Positions 1 through 5,730 of a stretch of 28,786 nucleotides of DNA are shown here, in pieces (position 1 is the first letter of the stretch; each line of letters begins with the position of its first letter). A program made the translations under genes and the position numbers. The DNA comes from a virus: positions 1 through 28,786 of IMG/VR virus record IMGVR_UViG_3300020578_000332; one strand, given 5' to 3'. The notes beneath the pieces were generated by a model, which saw only the letters and a list, made by a program, of their open reading frames with translations, did not search any database and had not been told where the DNA came from.

Positions 1-318
1 TGAATCCTCTTCTCGATCTTCTTTTATCTCTTCTCTCTCGACTAAAAACGTGTAACAAGAAATACCGTCCACAATTTTCGATATAACAATTCCTTTATCA
101 ACTAATTTCTTGATTGCACTTTGTACAGTACTTAAAGCAAGTCCTGTTTCTTTTTTAAGTTGCGAAAAAGAAATTCTATCTTCTGCTTTGTGCCAACCAT
201 ATGTTTTTCTAATAATCGCACACAAAACATGAACCTCTGTTGATGACAACTCTTTCAAAAGAACATCATAAAAATAATTCGGCGTCTGAGTAAAATTTGG
301 CTTGAAATGATTTTCCAT
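1..318 (-). CDS. Phage replication protein O-like, N-terminal part (partial)
   Basis: This reading frame starts at an ATG at 318 and stays open to the left edge, so only the first 106 residues are present. They match the pattern of the phage replication protein O N-terminal domain: FTQTPNYFYDVLL, then AIIRKTYGWHKAEDRIS, then a helix-turn-helix stretch around TGLALSTVQSAIKKL (residues 58-72) and a wing-like end at KGIVISK. Proteins of this family bind origin repeats and recruit the helicase or helicase loader. AGAGGA lies 4-5 bases before the start and abuts a 20-bp palindrome, which suggests regulation at initiation. It is transcribed away from the early plus-strand genes. The helicase or loader would be expected to the left, outside the window. 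The family call is from motif recognition and is fairly secure. Confidence 0.85.
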   Translation of the reverse strand, partial: MENHFKPNFTQTPNYFYDVLLKELSSTEVHVLCAIIRKTYGWHKAEDRISFSQLKKETGLALSTVQSAIKKLVDKGIVISKIVDGISCYTFLVEREEIKEDREEDS

Positions 319-325
319 AGATCCT

Positions 326-345
326 CTAATTAAAATTTTAATTAG
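326..345. promoter_or_regulatory. 20-bp perfect palindrome at the initiator ribosome site
   Basis: CTAATTAAAATTTTAATTAG is a perfect inverted repeat without spacer. Its left end overlaps the AGAGGA ribosome site of the leftward initiator gene by two bases. A dimeric repressor site, or an mRNA hairpin masking initiation, would both fit. The low complexity of the AT core is a caution. Confidence 0.5.
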
Positions 346-469
346 GTTCTATTAAAAGAATTTATCGTATTTGATAAAAAACGAATGTATGTTAAATTTA
401 ATGCACTTTTACAGAAAAAAAGGCTTCATTATAAATCTAACTTGAGTAAAATTCTTTTAACAAAACCCC

Positions 470-517
470 ACAGTTTAGCGACTGTTCTAAGCCCAAGCCT
501 CAAACTTGGGTTTTTTT
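470..517 (+). terminator. Hairpin plus rho-independent terminator
   Basis: ACAGT/ACTGT (470-474 with 481-485) forms a small hairpin, followed by CCCAAG/CTTGGG (492-497 with 505-510, loop CCTCAAA) and seven T residues (511-517). The second stem can extend by pairing upstream AAG with the T tract. It reads on the plus strand, yet no plus-strand gene lies upstream, so it ends either an untranslated RNA or transcription coming from elsewhere. Confidence 0.75.
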
Positions 518-560
518 ATTTCTATCATCTTCTCCACGACTTTTAAAATCAATCATTTTC

Positions 561-589
561 TTGTCATACAAATTTCTAGAAAATTAAAT
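561..589 (+). promoter_or_regulatory. Promoter-like pair with internal palindrome
   Basis: TTGTCA (561-566, one mismatch to TTGACA) and TTAAAT (584-589, four of six) are 17 bases apart. The spacer contains the 10-bp palindrome TTTCTAGAAA (573-582), where an operator would sit. It could drive the early genes starting at 702. Based on consensus only. Confidence 0.35.
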
Positions 590-655
590 TTCTTAGTCTT
601 CACAAGAAAAAAAAATAAATGTGTTGCACAAAATGTAAGCGTTGTGTCATACTGA

Positions 656-664
656 TGTTATAAA
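656..664 (+). promoter_or_regulatory. Extended -10 promoter candidate for early genes
   Basis: TGTTATAAA is an extended -10 (TG, one base, TATAAA) followed by GATTA, placed 38 bases before the ATG at 702. The -35 position is poor, which extended -10 promoters tolerate. Nearly the same string occurs before the plus-strand gene at 24253 and, on the minus strand, before 16390. Confidence 0.4.
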
Positions 665-701
665 GATTACAAACAACTTAAAGACAAAAAGGAAGCACAA
701 C

Positions 702-1118
702 ATGAACGAAACTTGGACAGATGAAGAGAAATGGATAGCTTCACTCATTAAACAAATAAAAGGCGATTTTACCCACTTTCTTGAGTTTTATTTAGAAGAG
801 TATGAGGAACAAGTAAACGGTCAATTCGACGTTTTCCAGCTTGCGAAAGAAGTTTTCGAAATTGAATCAATATCCGACGACTATGGTTACGAAAATCTAG
901 AAGGTTTTTACCAAAGGCTTTCTAAGTTTATAGGTCGTAATATAAATTCGAACTGTTATAAAATATTTGAGAATAGACAAGGAACAAAAATTCTCCAGTG
1001 CAAAATTTCAAATGACTATTCCATTCTTATAAATTTTTACCTTGTTGAAAAAAATTACAAGACCGTTGAAATACTTGTACACTCAAGCGCGAAAGAATTT
1101 TATAAATCAGTTCTATAG
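702..1118 (+). CDS. Hypothetical early protein
   Basis: The product is 138 residues, acidic in the N-terminal half (WTDEEKWIASLIKQIKGDF; FYLEEYEEQ), with no membrane segment or signal peptide. I do not recognise the family. The ATG at 702 is chosen because AAAAGGAAG precedes it, the same leader as the following genes; an in-frame TTG at 642 would add 20 residues but lacks a ribosome site and overlaps the extended -10. It is the first gene of the early plus-strand run and is followed by the first copy of the hairpin leader cassette. Its place at the head of an early operon suggests a host-takeover or accessory role, which is inference only. Confidence 0.75.
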   Translation: MNETWTDEEKWIASLIKQIKGDFTHFLEFYLEEYEEQVNGQFDVFQLAKEVFEIESISDDYGYENLEGFYQRLSKFIGRNINSNCYKIFENRQGTKILQCKISNDYSILINFYLVEKNYKTVEILVHSSAKEFYKSVL

Positions 1119-1120
1119 AT

Positions 1121-1161
1121 AACTAAGCCCCCCTCTTGGGGGGTACAATTACAATAAAGGA
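1121..1161 (+). repeat. Early leader cassette, copy 1
   Basis: AACTAAG, then six C (1128-1133), loop TCTT, six G (1138-1143), then TACAATTACAAT and AAAGGAAG. The 6-bp pure G/C stem stands out in this AT-rich DNA. There is no T tract, so it is not a standard terminator. It ends in the ribosome site of the gene at 1168. Confidence 0.8.
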
Positions 1162-1167
1162 AGCATC

Positions 1168-1599
1168 ATGACAAAGTTCATAGACACTGAAGCAGGGCGA
1201 CAACTTCTAAAAGATTATTTTTTTCATCCCGAATCTGGATATGATCTAATTGACCCTAATCTTTTAGAATATGCACTTGAGTGGGCGAATTTTCCAATTC
1301 TAAAAGACATTCAACAAATTTACGAACATTTCAAAAGTAGAGAGTATCCTAACGAAAGTTACACTATCGTTACTTTTTCCGAAGCTGTAGATAATTATTT
1401 ATACAAAAATTATTCCAAAGGGTGCCCATCGTATCACATCAATTTTGTAGAGCATTTTCAACACTATTACGGTGCCGGACCGACCGACGACGACTATTAT
1501 GATGAACCTGAAATTTTTCGTAACACTGTAGAATATTCAGACGGACTTTGGAAACATAAAAAAGAATATCTCGATTCACTCAAAAGCTTAGTATCTTAA
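1168..1599 (+). CDS. Hypothetical acidic early protein
   Basis: The product is 143 residues, acidic, and rich in Tyr and Phe, with an Asp/Tyr cluster around GPTDDDYYDEPE (residues 104-115). No membrane segment is visible and I do not recognise a family. AAAGGAAG sits six bases before the ATG, supplied by leader cassette copy 1. The acidity and early position are reminiscent of DNA-mimic or anti-defence proteins, but nothing more specific supports that reading. The following gene carries the same leader cassette, so the two are probably expressed together. Confidence 0.75.
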   Translation: MTKFIDTEAGRQLLKDYFFHPESGYDLIDPNLLEYALEWANFPILKDIQQIYEHFKSREYPNESYTIVTFSEAVDNYLYKNYSKGCPSYHINFVEHFQHYYGAGPTDDDYYDEPEIFRNTVEYSDGLWKHKKEYLDSLKSLVS

Positions 1600-1606
1600 A
1601 GCCAAT

Positions 1607-1650
1607 AACCAAGCCCCCCTCTTGGGGGCGTACAATTAGAATAAAGGAAA
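1607..1650 (+). repeat. Early leader cassette, copy 2
   Basis: AACCAAG, six C (1614-1619), loop TCTT, five G (1624-1628), then CGTACAATTAGAATAAAGGAAA. The stem is one pair shorter than in copy 1, but the flanks and the TACAATTA-AATAAAGGAA tail are conserved. A second AAAAGGAAAC just before 1667 gives the actual ribosome site. Confidence 0.8.
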
Positions 1651-1666
1651 TACAAAAGGAAACAAT

Positions 1667-1951
1667 ATGACTAATAATAAAAATACTGATCGCGAAACAC
1701 AAATAATGGCATTTTTCTTAACTACAGTGAATTCAGGTTTATCGCGTTTTATTAAAAAAGGAAAAGAAAAATTCAAGATAACCCCTGCTGAGTTTTTTGG
1801 TTGTTTTTTGGCTCTTTTAAGTGCTAACCAAAAATATTATACAGTAAAACAAGAAGATACGCTGAAAGATTTATTTGACGTTCCAGAAAGAGAAAAATTA
1901 GTTGATTTTTTTTATGATGCATTTCAAGAAGCACCAATCACCAGACTATAA
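1667..1951 (+). CDS. Hypothetical early protein
   Basis: The product is 94 residues with a hydrophobic helix-like stretch (PAEFFGCFLALLSANQKYY, residues 40-58) that is not long or clean enough for a confident membrane call. The N-terminal half is basic (RFIKKGKEKFK). I do not recognise a family. AAAAGGAAAC precedes the ATG by five bases. It lies between leader cassette copies 2 and 3, so it belongs to the same early expression group as its neighbours. Confidence 0.7.
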   Translation: MTNNKNTDRETQIMAFFLTTVNSGLSRFIKKGKEKFKITPAEFFGCFLALLSANQKYYTVKQEDTLKDLFDVPEREKLVDFFYDAFQEAPITRL

Positions 1952-1973
1952 AAATTAAGAAAACCAACGAAGA

Positions 1974-2016
1974 ATAACTAAGCCCCCCTCTTTGGGGGGT
2001 ACAACACAAAAGGAAA
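1974..2016 (+). repeat. Early leader cassette, copy 3
   Basis: ATAACTAAG, six C (1983-1988), loop TCTTT, six G (1994-1999), TACAACAC, then AAAAGGAAAG. The loop has one extra T compared with copies 1 and 2. It provides the ribosome site for the small regulator gene at 2023. Confidence 0.8.
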
Positions 2017-2022
2017 GAACAA

Positions 2023-2187
2023 ATGACAGAACAAAAGAAATCCCGTCGAGACGATCCGAGAATGTTAGTTTACGTGCGACCAGATCTATATAAAAAATTT
2101 CGGATCCATTGTATAAAAAACGATATCAAAGTACAAAGTCTTTTCGATCAATTCTTTGAACAATATTGCGAACAGATTGAGGAATAA
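2023..2187 (+). CDS. Small ribbon-helix-helix-like protein
   Basis: This short gene encodes 54 residues. After a basic start (EQKKSRRDDPR) comes MLVYVRPDLYKKFRIHC, resembling the DNA-contacting strand and first helix of ribbon-helix-helix (CopG/Arc-like) proteins, then VQSLFDQFFEQYCEQ as the second helix. Such proteins act as dimeric repressors. AAAAGGAAAG lies seven bases before the ATG. The TAA overlaps the ATG of the next gene (TAATG at 2185-2189), indicating translational coupling. It is a candidate regulator of the early region, for instance at the palindromes in 319-701. The fold call rests on pattern only. Confidence 0.65.
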   Translation: MTEQKKSRRDDPRMLVYVRPDLYKKFRIHCIKNDIKVQSLFDQFFEQYCEQIEE

Positions 2188-2375
2188 TGTTTTACTTAGA
2201 TAACGAAGCGGAAAAAGCTATCATCATTAAAGAGACAAGAAATTCATTGTCTCGAATCGTTCAGGGTCTTATGTTTGTTTATCAATTTACAGACTCACAA
2301 GCAATTACTTTAATACAAGATTTAGTTTCGGAGATGGAACAAGACTTGAAGAAAAAAGAGGTAAAAAATGTTTGA
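2187..2375 (+). CDS. Hypothetical helical early protein
   Basis: The product is 62 residues, predicted mostly helical and rich in Glu and Lys, ending in EMEQDLKKKEVKNV. No family is recognised. It starts within the stop codon of the ribbon-helix-helix-like gene (TAATG) and its last codons overlap the start of the membrane protein at 2368, so the three are a tightly coupled set. That coupling suggests a shared function, perhaps regulatory, but the sequence shows nothing direct. Confidence 0.65.
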   Translation: MFYLDNEAEKAIIIKETRNSLSRIVQGLMFVYQFTDSQAITLIQDLVSEMEQDLKKKEVKNV

Positions 2376-2610
2376 TTTTAATTTTGTAACTGTTACTTAC
2401 ATAGTATCAATTATCCTACCCTTAATTTATTTTTTCTTCTTTCTCGCTACGCGTTTTAAAATGACAGACATTGAAAGTGATACTAAATACTTACTTGAAA
2501 TGTATGCAAAAACTGATTTTAAAGTTAGAGAAATGATCGAATCTTTAAATATGCGTGTAACTTCTTTAGAAGACTCGATTCAAAAATTAAAACAAAAAAC
2601 CAAGAAGTAA
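2368..2610 (+). CDS. Small membrane protein with coiled-coil tail
   Basis: The product is 80 residues: one strong N-terminal transmembrane segment (residues 6-29, VTYIVSIILPLIYFFFFLAT), then a helical tail with heptad-like spacing (MIESLNMRVTSLEDSIQKL). The plan resembles i-spanins or anchored regulators. Early position and the lack of lysis neighbours argue against spanin, though a small lipoprotein exists at 3915. GAAAAAAGAGGT precedes the start. The stop codon abuts the stop of the convergent minus-strand gene with no terminator between. Confidence 0.65.
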   Translation: MFDFNFVTVTYIVSIILPLIYFFFFLATRFKMTDIESDTKYLLEMYAKTDFKVREMIESLNMRVTSLEDSIQKLKQKTKK

Positions 2611-2949
2611 TTAAATTTTCTGTTCTAAGTCCTTGGGTTCGGCTGAGGGCTTAGGCTGAGGCTGTGGCTGAATTGCTGGTTTTTCTTCGGGGAAAACATA
2701 GTTATAAACTTGATAACTTTCAATCAAACTATCTAACAACACTCTTGAATTTTTTAACTTAGTTCTAGCTGTAAGTATTGACCCCCTCAACTCATCAACA
2801 TCAGCCTTTAACACCCTTTCAGGCCATTTCTCACAATTCACCTTTCTTAAAGCATCACAGCAACTTTTAGCTTCCGAAAGATACAATTGATAAGTACCGA
2901 ACATTTTCTCAATCATCTCTCTTTTTTTTTCTGCTTCTTCTTCAATCAT
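2611..2949 (-). CDS. Hypothetical helical protein with Pro/Gln-rich tail
   Basis: The product is 112 residues and mostly helical (starting MIEEEAEKKREMIEKMF), with a Pro/Gln tail (IQPQPQPKPSAEP) encoded by a GGCTG-type repeat. No family is recognised. I place the start at 2949 because that ATG overlaps the stop of the upstream gene (ATGA), whereas an in-frame ATG at 3021 lies far inside the upstream gene without a ribosome site. The tail would be tolerant of repeat expansion. Its stop codon touches the stop of the plus-strand gene ending at 2610. Confidence 0.6.
   Translation of the reverse strand: MIEEEAEKKREMIEKMFGTYQLYLSEAKSCCDALRKVNCEKWPERVLKADVDELRGSILTARTKLKNSRVLLDSLIESYQVYNYVFPEEKPAIQPQPQPKPSAEPKDLEQKI
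2641..2678 (+). repeat. GGCTG repeat, site 1
   Basis: Six to seven degenerate GGCTGNN units with mixed 6/7-base period. It lies inside the minus-strand gene 2611-2949, where it encodes the Gln/Pro tail. It ends in GCTGG followed by T residues. Confidence 0.7.
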
Positions 2950-3236
2950 ACGATAAATTCTCTTCTTGCTAGCTGATATTCTCGAATCAATTTTTGTAAA
3001 ACAAACGTCTGTTTCTGACATCGTATAATTATTTTTCGCATCTCTTCCAATTTTTTAGACTTGCCGAACTTTTCTAATCTTAAAATCTCTTCTAAATCGT
3101 GTCGTTCTCTACGTATCTTCAAACACAATCTATCGATTTCTCTTTTTCTTAACTGAACTTTTTTGTTTAAAGCTTTTTTTTCGATTTCTTGATAATAATC
3201 ATAATCGAATTCTTTTTGTTGCATAATATTATTCAT
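2946..3236 (-). CDS. Hypothetical basic coiled-coil protein
   Basis: The product is up to 96 residues, very rich in Arg, Lys and Glu, and helical throughout (KKVQLRKREIDRLCLKIRRE), consistent with a coiled coil. No family is recognised. The start is uncertain: ATG at 3236 has only a weak AAAAG before it, and an in-frame ATG at 3224 is an alternative. The stop overlaps the start of the next minus-strand gene (ATGA). The pair sits opposite the plus-strand recombination operon and shares its short upstream region with it. Confidence 0.6.
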   Translation of the reverse strand: MNNIMQQKEFDYDYYQEIEKKALNKKVQLRKREIDRLCLKIRRERHDLEEILRLEKFGKSKKLEEMRKIIIRCQKQTFVLQKLIREYQLARREFIV

Positions 3237-3248
3237 CTTTTGTATACT
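3219..3248 (+). promoter_or_regulatory. Promoter candidate for the recombination operon
   Basis: TTGCAT (3219-3224) and TATACT (3243-3248, one mismatch to TATAAT) are 18 bases apart, giving a start about 20 bases before the ATG at 3275. The -10 lies in the palindrome GTATAC, which also offers TATACA to the opposite strand. Consensus match only. Confidence 0.4.
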
Positions 3249-3274
3249 AAGTTTACCGTAAAATGAGGTAAAAC

Positions 3275-3931
3275 ATGATTAAATCAGAATCAATCGTAAA
3301 TCTACTTCCTGCAATTATTTCAGCAAAACAAAAATTCGGCACGATCAATAAAAACAAGTCTGGATACGGCTATACCTACGCTACAATCGACGAGATTTTA
3401 GACAAGATAGAGAAGCCCCTTCTAGAAGCAGGTCTGTTTATTGTACACGATCGAAACATCGAAACGATGGAGTTAACTAGCTATGTGTATCACACAAGCG
3501 GAGAATACATTAGCACTAAGATTAAACTAGACGTAGAGCTAAGTAATAAATTGAACTACATGCAAAACTTGGGTTCAGCTTCTACATATGCTATTCGATA
3601 CAACTTGATCGCTTTGTTTAATTTATGTGCAGAGGAAGACGACGACGGCGCTGCATCTAATAAGCCAAAAATTGAAGCTAAGAAACCTAAGTCTCCACAA
3701 ATTAAAATTAGCGAAGAAGAAAAGCCACAACAACAAATTGAAATTAGCGAAGAAGATAAGCAATTAAAAGATCTGAAACAAAAACTTATACCTTACATTG
3801 TTAAATATAGTCTCAAAGACGAAGTAAATAAACTTTGTGGTCTAAATGTAGAAAACTGGACAGTTGAAAACGTTGAAGCGATTAAAACAATAATTAAACA
3901 AAAGAAGGAAGCAAATGAAACTAATAATTAG
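3275..3931 (+). CDS. erf: ERF-family single-strand annealing protein
   Basis: The product is 218 residues. Residues 1-125 carry the ERF superfamily pattern: SIVNLLPAIISAKQKFG, GYGYTYATIDEILDKI (about 30-45), HTSGEYISTKIKLD (about 73-86) and GSASTYAIRYNLIALF followed by the acidic EEDDDG (about 119-124). ERF proteins form rings that anneal complementary single strands in phage recombination. A charged linker with repeated KISEEE/EISEED follows, then a helical C-terminal domain (DLKQKLIPYIVKY) that could bind SSB or DNA. AAAATGAGGT precedes the start. The next two genes overlap or follow closely, forming an operon with an exonuclease and SSB. Confidence 0.9.
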   Translation: MIKSESIVNLLPAIISAKQKFGTINKNKSGYGYTYATIDEILDKIEKPLLEAGLFIVHDRNIETMELTSYVYHTSGEYISTKIKLDVELSNKLNYMQNLGSASTYAIRYNLIALFNLCAEEDDDGAASNKPKIEAKKPKSPQIKISEEEKPQQQIEISEEDKQLKDLKQKLIPYIVKYSLKDEVNKLCGLNVENWTVENVEAIKTIIKQKKEANETNN

Positions 3932-4064
3932 CACAATAGCACTCCTATTGCTAACAAGTTGTACTACAGCTTGTAAGATAAGTTTAGCGGACTATTGTTT
4001 TACGATAGGAGCAAGTATTGAGATAACACAAGAAGAGGTTTCAAATGAGAGTACTACAGCTTGA
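3915..4064 (+). CDS. Small putative lipoprotein
   Basis: This 49-residue frame begins MKLIISTIALLLLTSC: a positive start, a hydrophobic core and a lipobox (LTSC, Cys16), so the mature peptide would be about 34 residues with a lipid on Cys16. Two more Cys (20, 28) follow. AAGGAAG lies four bases before the ATG. It overlaps the end of the ERF gene by 17 bases and the start of the exonuclease gene by 20. Early phage lipoproteins such as T5 Llp block receptors against superinfection; o-spanins are also small lipoproteins. Which of these applies, if either, cannot be told from sequence. Confidence 0.7.
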   Translation: MKLIISTIALLLLTSCTTACKISLADYCFTIGASIEITQEEVSNESTTA

Positions 4065-4896
4065 ACAAAATAGTTCTGATTGGCTTCAGTTTCGAAGATA
4101 TAAGATTGGGGCGAGTGATGCCCCAATCATCATGGGAGTATCTCCTTATAAATCACCTAAACAACTTCTAAATGAAAAACGAACGGGTGTTTCTTCTACT
4201 GTTATGCATGCAGGAATCCAAGCAGGTAAAGATTTAGAACCTTATGCACTTTCTTTATTGAATGCAGAGAAAGGTTTGAAAATGGAGCCTCTTGTTTGTC
4301 AATCTGATGAATATGAGTACATGATTGCAAGCTATGATGGTTACGACCTGGAGGCAAATGTTGCATGCGAAATCAAAGTTCCAAACTTAGCGGATCATCA
4401 ATTAGCTCTGAGTGGTAAAGTTCCCGAAAAGTATTATGCCCAACTTCAACATCAAATGCTTGTTTCTAATCTTAAAAGCATTATCTATTGCTCTTATCGT
4501 GATCTTGATATTGCAATAGTTATTGTAGAACGTGATGAAAGCTATCTTAAATCGCTCATAGCAAGCGAAAAAGAGTTCTATGAGTGTATGCAAGATGAAG
4601 AAAGTTACGCTCTTGGATACGAAGAAAACACTCTTCTTGACGAACTCTTTGAAAAGCTGCAAACATTCAGAGCAGAGAAAAAAGAGCTTGTTAAAGTTTT
4701 AGAGGACAAAGAAGAGAAGTTAAAAGCTGCAATTCTTGCTTTGGTCGGGGATAAAGAAACTAAGACATATAAAACAACGATCAAAAAAATCTATCGAACA
4801 ACTTACGATTATAAGAAAATGGTCGAAGATTATAAATGCAACATTGAACCCTATAAAAAAGAATCCTTTTTTTGGGATTTTAAAGAAACAAAGTGA
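4045..4896 (+). CDS. YqaJ / lambda-exonuclease-like recombination nuclease
   Basis: The product is 283 residues. The YqaJ domain is clear: DWLQFRRYKIGASDAPIIMG (12-31), the helix GKDLEP (Glu65), SYDGY (Asp98), CEIK (Glu109, Lys111) and YYAQLQHQM (130-138). Asp98, Glu109 and Lys111 fit the PD-(D/E)xK metal-dependent catalytic set. Such 5'-3' exonucleases resect duplex ends so the partner annealing protein can load. A charged coiled-coil region follows residue 205. GAGG precedes the ATG by six bases. With ERF upstream and SSB downstream this forms a two-component recombinase operon. Confidence 0.9.
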   Translation: MRVLQLEQNSSDWLQFRRYKIGASDAPIIMGVSPYKSPKQLLNEKRTGVSSTVMHAGIQAGKDLEPYALSLLNAEKGLKMEPLVCQSDEYEYMIASYDGYDLEANVACEIKVPNLADHQLALSGKVPEKYYAQLQHQMLVSNLKSIIYCSYRDLDIAIVIVERDESYLKSLIASEKEFYECMQDEESYALGYEENTLLDELFEKLQTFRAEKKELVKVLEDKEEKLKAAILALVGDKETKTYKTTIKKIYRTTYDYKKMVEDYKCNIEPYKKESFFWDFKETK

Positions 4897-4904
4897 GATA
4901 AAAA

Positions 4905-5237
4905 ATGTTATCCGTAACTTTAGTCGGCTATGTGTTTCAAGCCGTAGAAACAAGAACACACAATGAAAAAACCTTTCACTCTTTAAAAGTTAAAGTAAGT
5001 CAAAGCAAAAATTCTTATATTTACGTTGATTGTTTTGTAAATGAAGGGATTTTGAAATACGCATCTCTTATAGAAAAAGACTCAACAGTTTTAATATTTG
5101 GAGATCTTTCAATCTCTGCATACACTACTAAACAAGGTGAACCAGCTCCTAAAATTCATTGTCAAGTTAAGAGCATCAAATTGATCTCTAAGCCACAAGT
5201 GAAACAAAAAGAGTTAGATCAAGAGATACCTTGGTAA
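4905..5237 (+). CDS. ssb: Single-stranded DNA-binding protein
   Basis: The product is 110 residues with an OB-fold-like pattern: MLSVTLVGYVFQAVETRT at the start, YIYVDCFVNEG in the middle and SISAYTTKQGEPAPKI, typical of the SSB strand region. It ends DQEIPW, which resembles the acidic tip with a final aromatic residue that recruits partners in bacterial SSBs. It is shorter than cellular SSB (about 170 residues) because the flexible linker is brief. GTGAGATAAAA precedes the ATG, eight bases after the exonuclease stop codon. It would coat single strands produced by the exonuclease. Confidence 0.8.
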   Translation: MLSVTLVGYVFQAVETRTHNEKTFHSLKVKVSQSKNSYIYVDCFVNEGILKYASLIEKDSTVLIFGDLSISAYTTKQGEPAPKIHCQVKSIKLISKPQVKQKELDQEIPW

Positions 5238-5266
5238 AAAATATGGGTAGGTTTATAGCCTACCCA
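5236..5266 (-). terminator. Rho-independent terminator (minus strand)
   Basis: TGGGTAGG/CCTACCCA (5244-5251 with 5259-5266) is an 8-bp stem with a 7-base loop. On the minus strand it is followed by TATTTTTT, so it ends the small minus-strand genes at 5281-5659. On the plus strand no T tract follows. Confidence 0.75.
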
Positions 5267-5280
5267 ACACCAAAAGTAAT

Positions 5281-5379
5281 CTAATAAATGTAATTCCTTA
5301 AGATACTTTCTTTCAATAATTTATATTCAATCTCGATAAGTTTAATTTCGTTTTCTAAGTCAAAATTAGGATAAATCAT
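5281..5379 (-). CDS. Very small hypothetical protein
   Basis: The product is 32 residues, starting MIYPNFDLENEIKLIEIEYK and helical and charged throughout. The ATG at 5379 is preceded by AAAAAAGGT at a good distance. A longer frame would begin at a TTG at 5496 inside the upstream gene with no ribosome site, so I prefer the short form. It ends just before the minus-strand terminator at 5236-5266. No function can be assigned. Confidence 0.4.
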   Translation of the reverse strand: MIYPNFDLENEIKLIEIEYKLLKESILRNYIY

Positions 5380-5449
5380 ATTGCTACCTTTTTTAACTAA
5401 ATACTTTATTAATATTCGGTTTAAAAAAGAAACAAATTTTATTTCTAAT

Positions 5450-5659
5450 CTATTTTTCTTCTTGTGAATCGGGTGATAAATCGATATCAACACCAATTTT
5501 TTTTTCTATTATTTTCTCAACAAACTCCTCAATTGGGTTGTCATGTGGGTATTTAGAAGAAGTCATACTTAAGTAAAAAATTCCCACTGCTATTATTGCT
5601 AAAAGCACTAAACCCATTTTTAAAACAAAACTATCTTCTCTATCAAATAAGTTTTTCAT
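5450..5659 (-). CDS. Small single-pass membrane protein
   Basis: The product is 69 residues: a charged start (MKNLFDRED), one transmembrane segment (about residues 12-31, KMGLVLLAIIAVGIFYLSM) and an acidic tail containing DNPIEEFVEKIIEKKIGVDI followed by DLSPDS. That tail recalls small membrane proteins found in other phages, which I cannot name. AAAGGGGAT lies close before the ATG, a strong ribosome site. A TTGTTG / TCTAAT pair lies upstream and the terminator at 5236-5266 downstream, so this looks like a complete small unit inserted against the plus-strand genes. Confidence 0.7.
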   Translation of the reverse strand: MKNLFDREDSFVLKMGLVLLAIIAVGIFYLSMTSSKYPHDNPIEEFVEKIIEKKIGVDIDLSPDSQEEK

Positions 5660-5689
5660 AGAATCCCCTTTAAAATACTAACTTAAAAA

Positions 5690-5718
5690 ATTAGACTTTT
5701 TTTGAATACTTACAACAA
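5690..5718 (-). promoter_or_regulatory. Promoter candidate for the small minus-strand unit
   Basis: On the minus strand TTGTTG (5718-5713) and TCTAAT (5695-5690, one mismatch to TATAAT) are 17 bases apart. The predicted start is about 20-25 bases before the gene beginning at 5659. The -35 is weak. Confidence 0.35.
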
Positions 5719-5730
5719 TTATAGGACTTT

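Larger units (their letters stand above)
319..701. other. Gene-free divergent control region
   Basis: About 380 bases separate the leftward initiator gene from the rightward early genes. I find no convincing gene here. The stretch holds a 20-bp palindrome (326-345), a small hairpin (470-485) followed by a rho-independent terminator (492-517), a promoter-like pair with an internal palindrome (561-589) and an extended -10 (656-664). The only small frame, near 389 on the plus strand, has no ribosome site. This is the likely early regulatory hub; no origin-type iterons were obvious by eye. Confidence 0.6.

Noticed and set aside
389-445. 18-codon plus-strand frame in the control region
   Set aside because: No ribosome site and no coding character.
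642-701. Extension of the first early gene to a TTG at 642
   Set aside because: No ribosome site there, it overlaps the extended -10, and ATG 702 has the same AAAAGGAAG leader as the following genes.
2950-3021. Longer N-terminus of the gene 2611-2949 from ATG 3021
   Set aside because: No ribosome site and 76 bases inside the upstream gene; the ATGA overlap at 2946-2949 gives a better start, though the longer form is not excluded.
2368-4064. Membrane protein 2368-2610 and lipoprotein 3915-4064 as a split spanin pair
   Set aside because: They lie in early regions, are not adjacent, and there is no lysis gene nearby; kept only as an alternative.
4402-4959. Minus-strand Phe-rich frames opposite the exonuclease gene
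   Set aside because: Shadow of Lys/Glu codons; the plus strand carries catalytic motifs.
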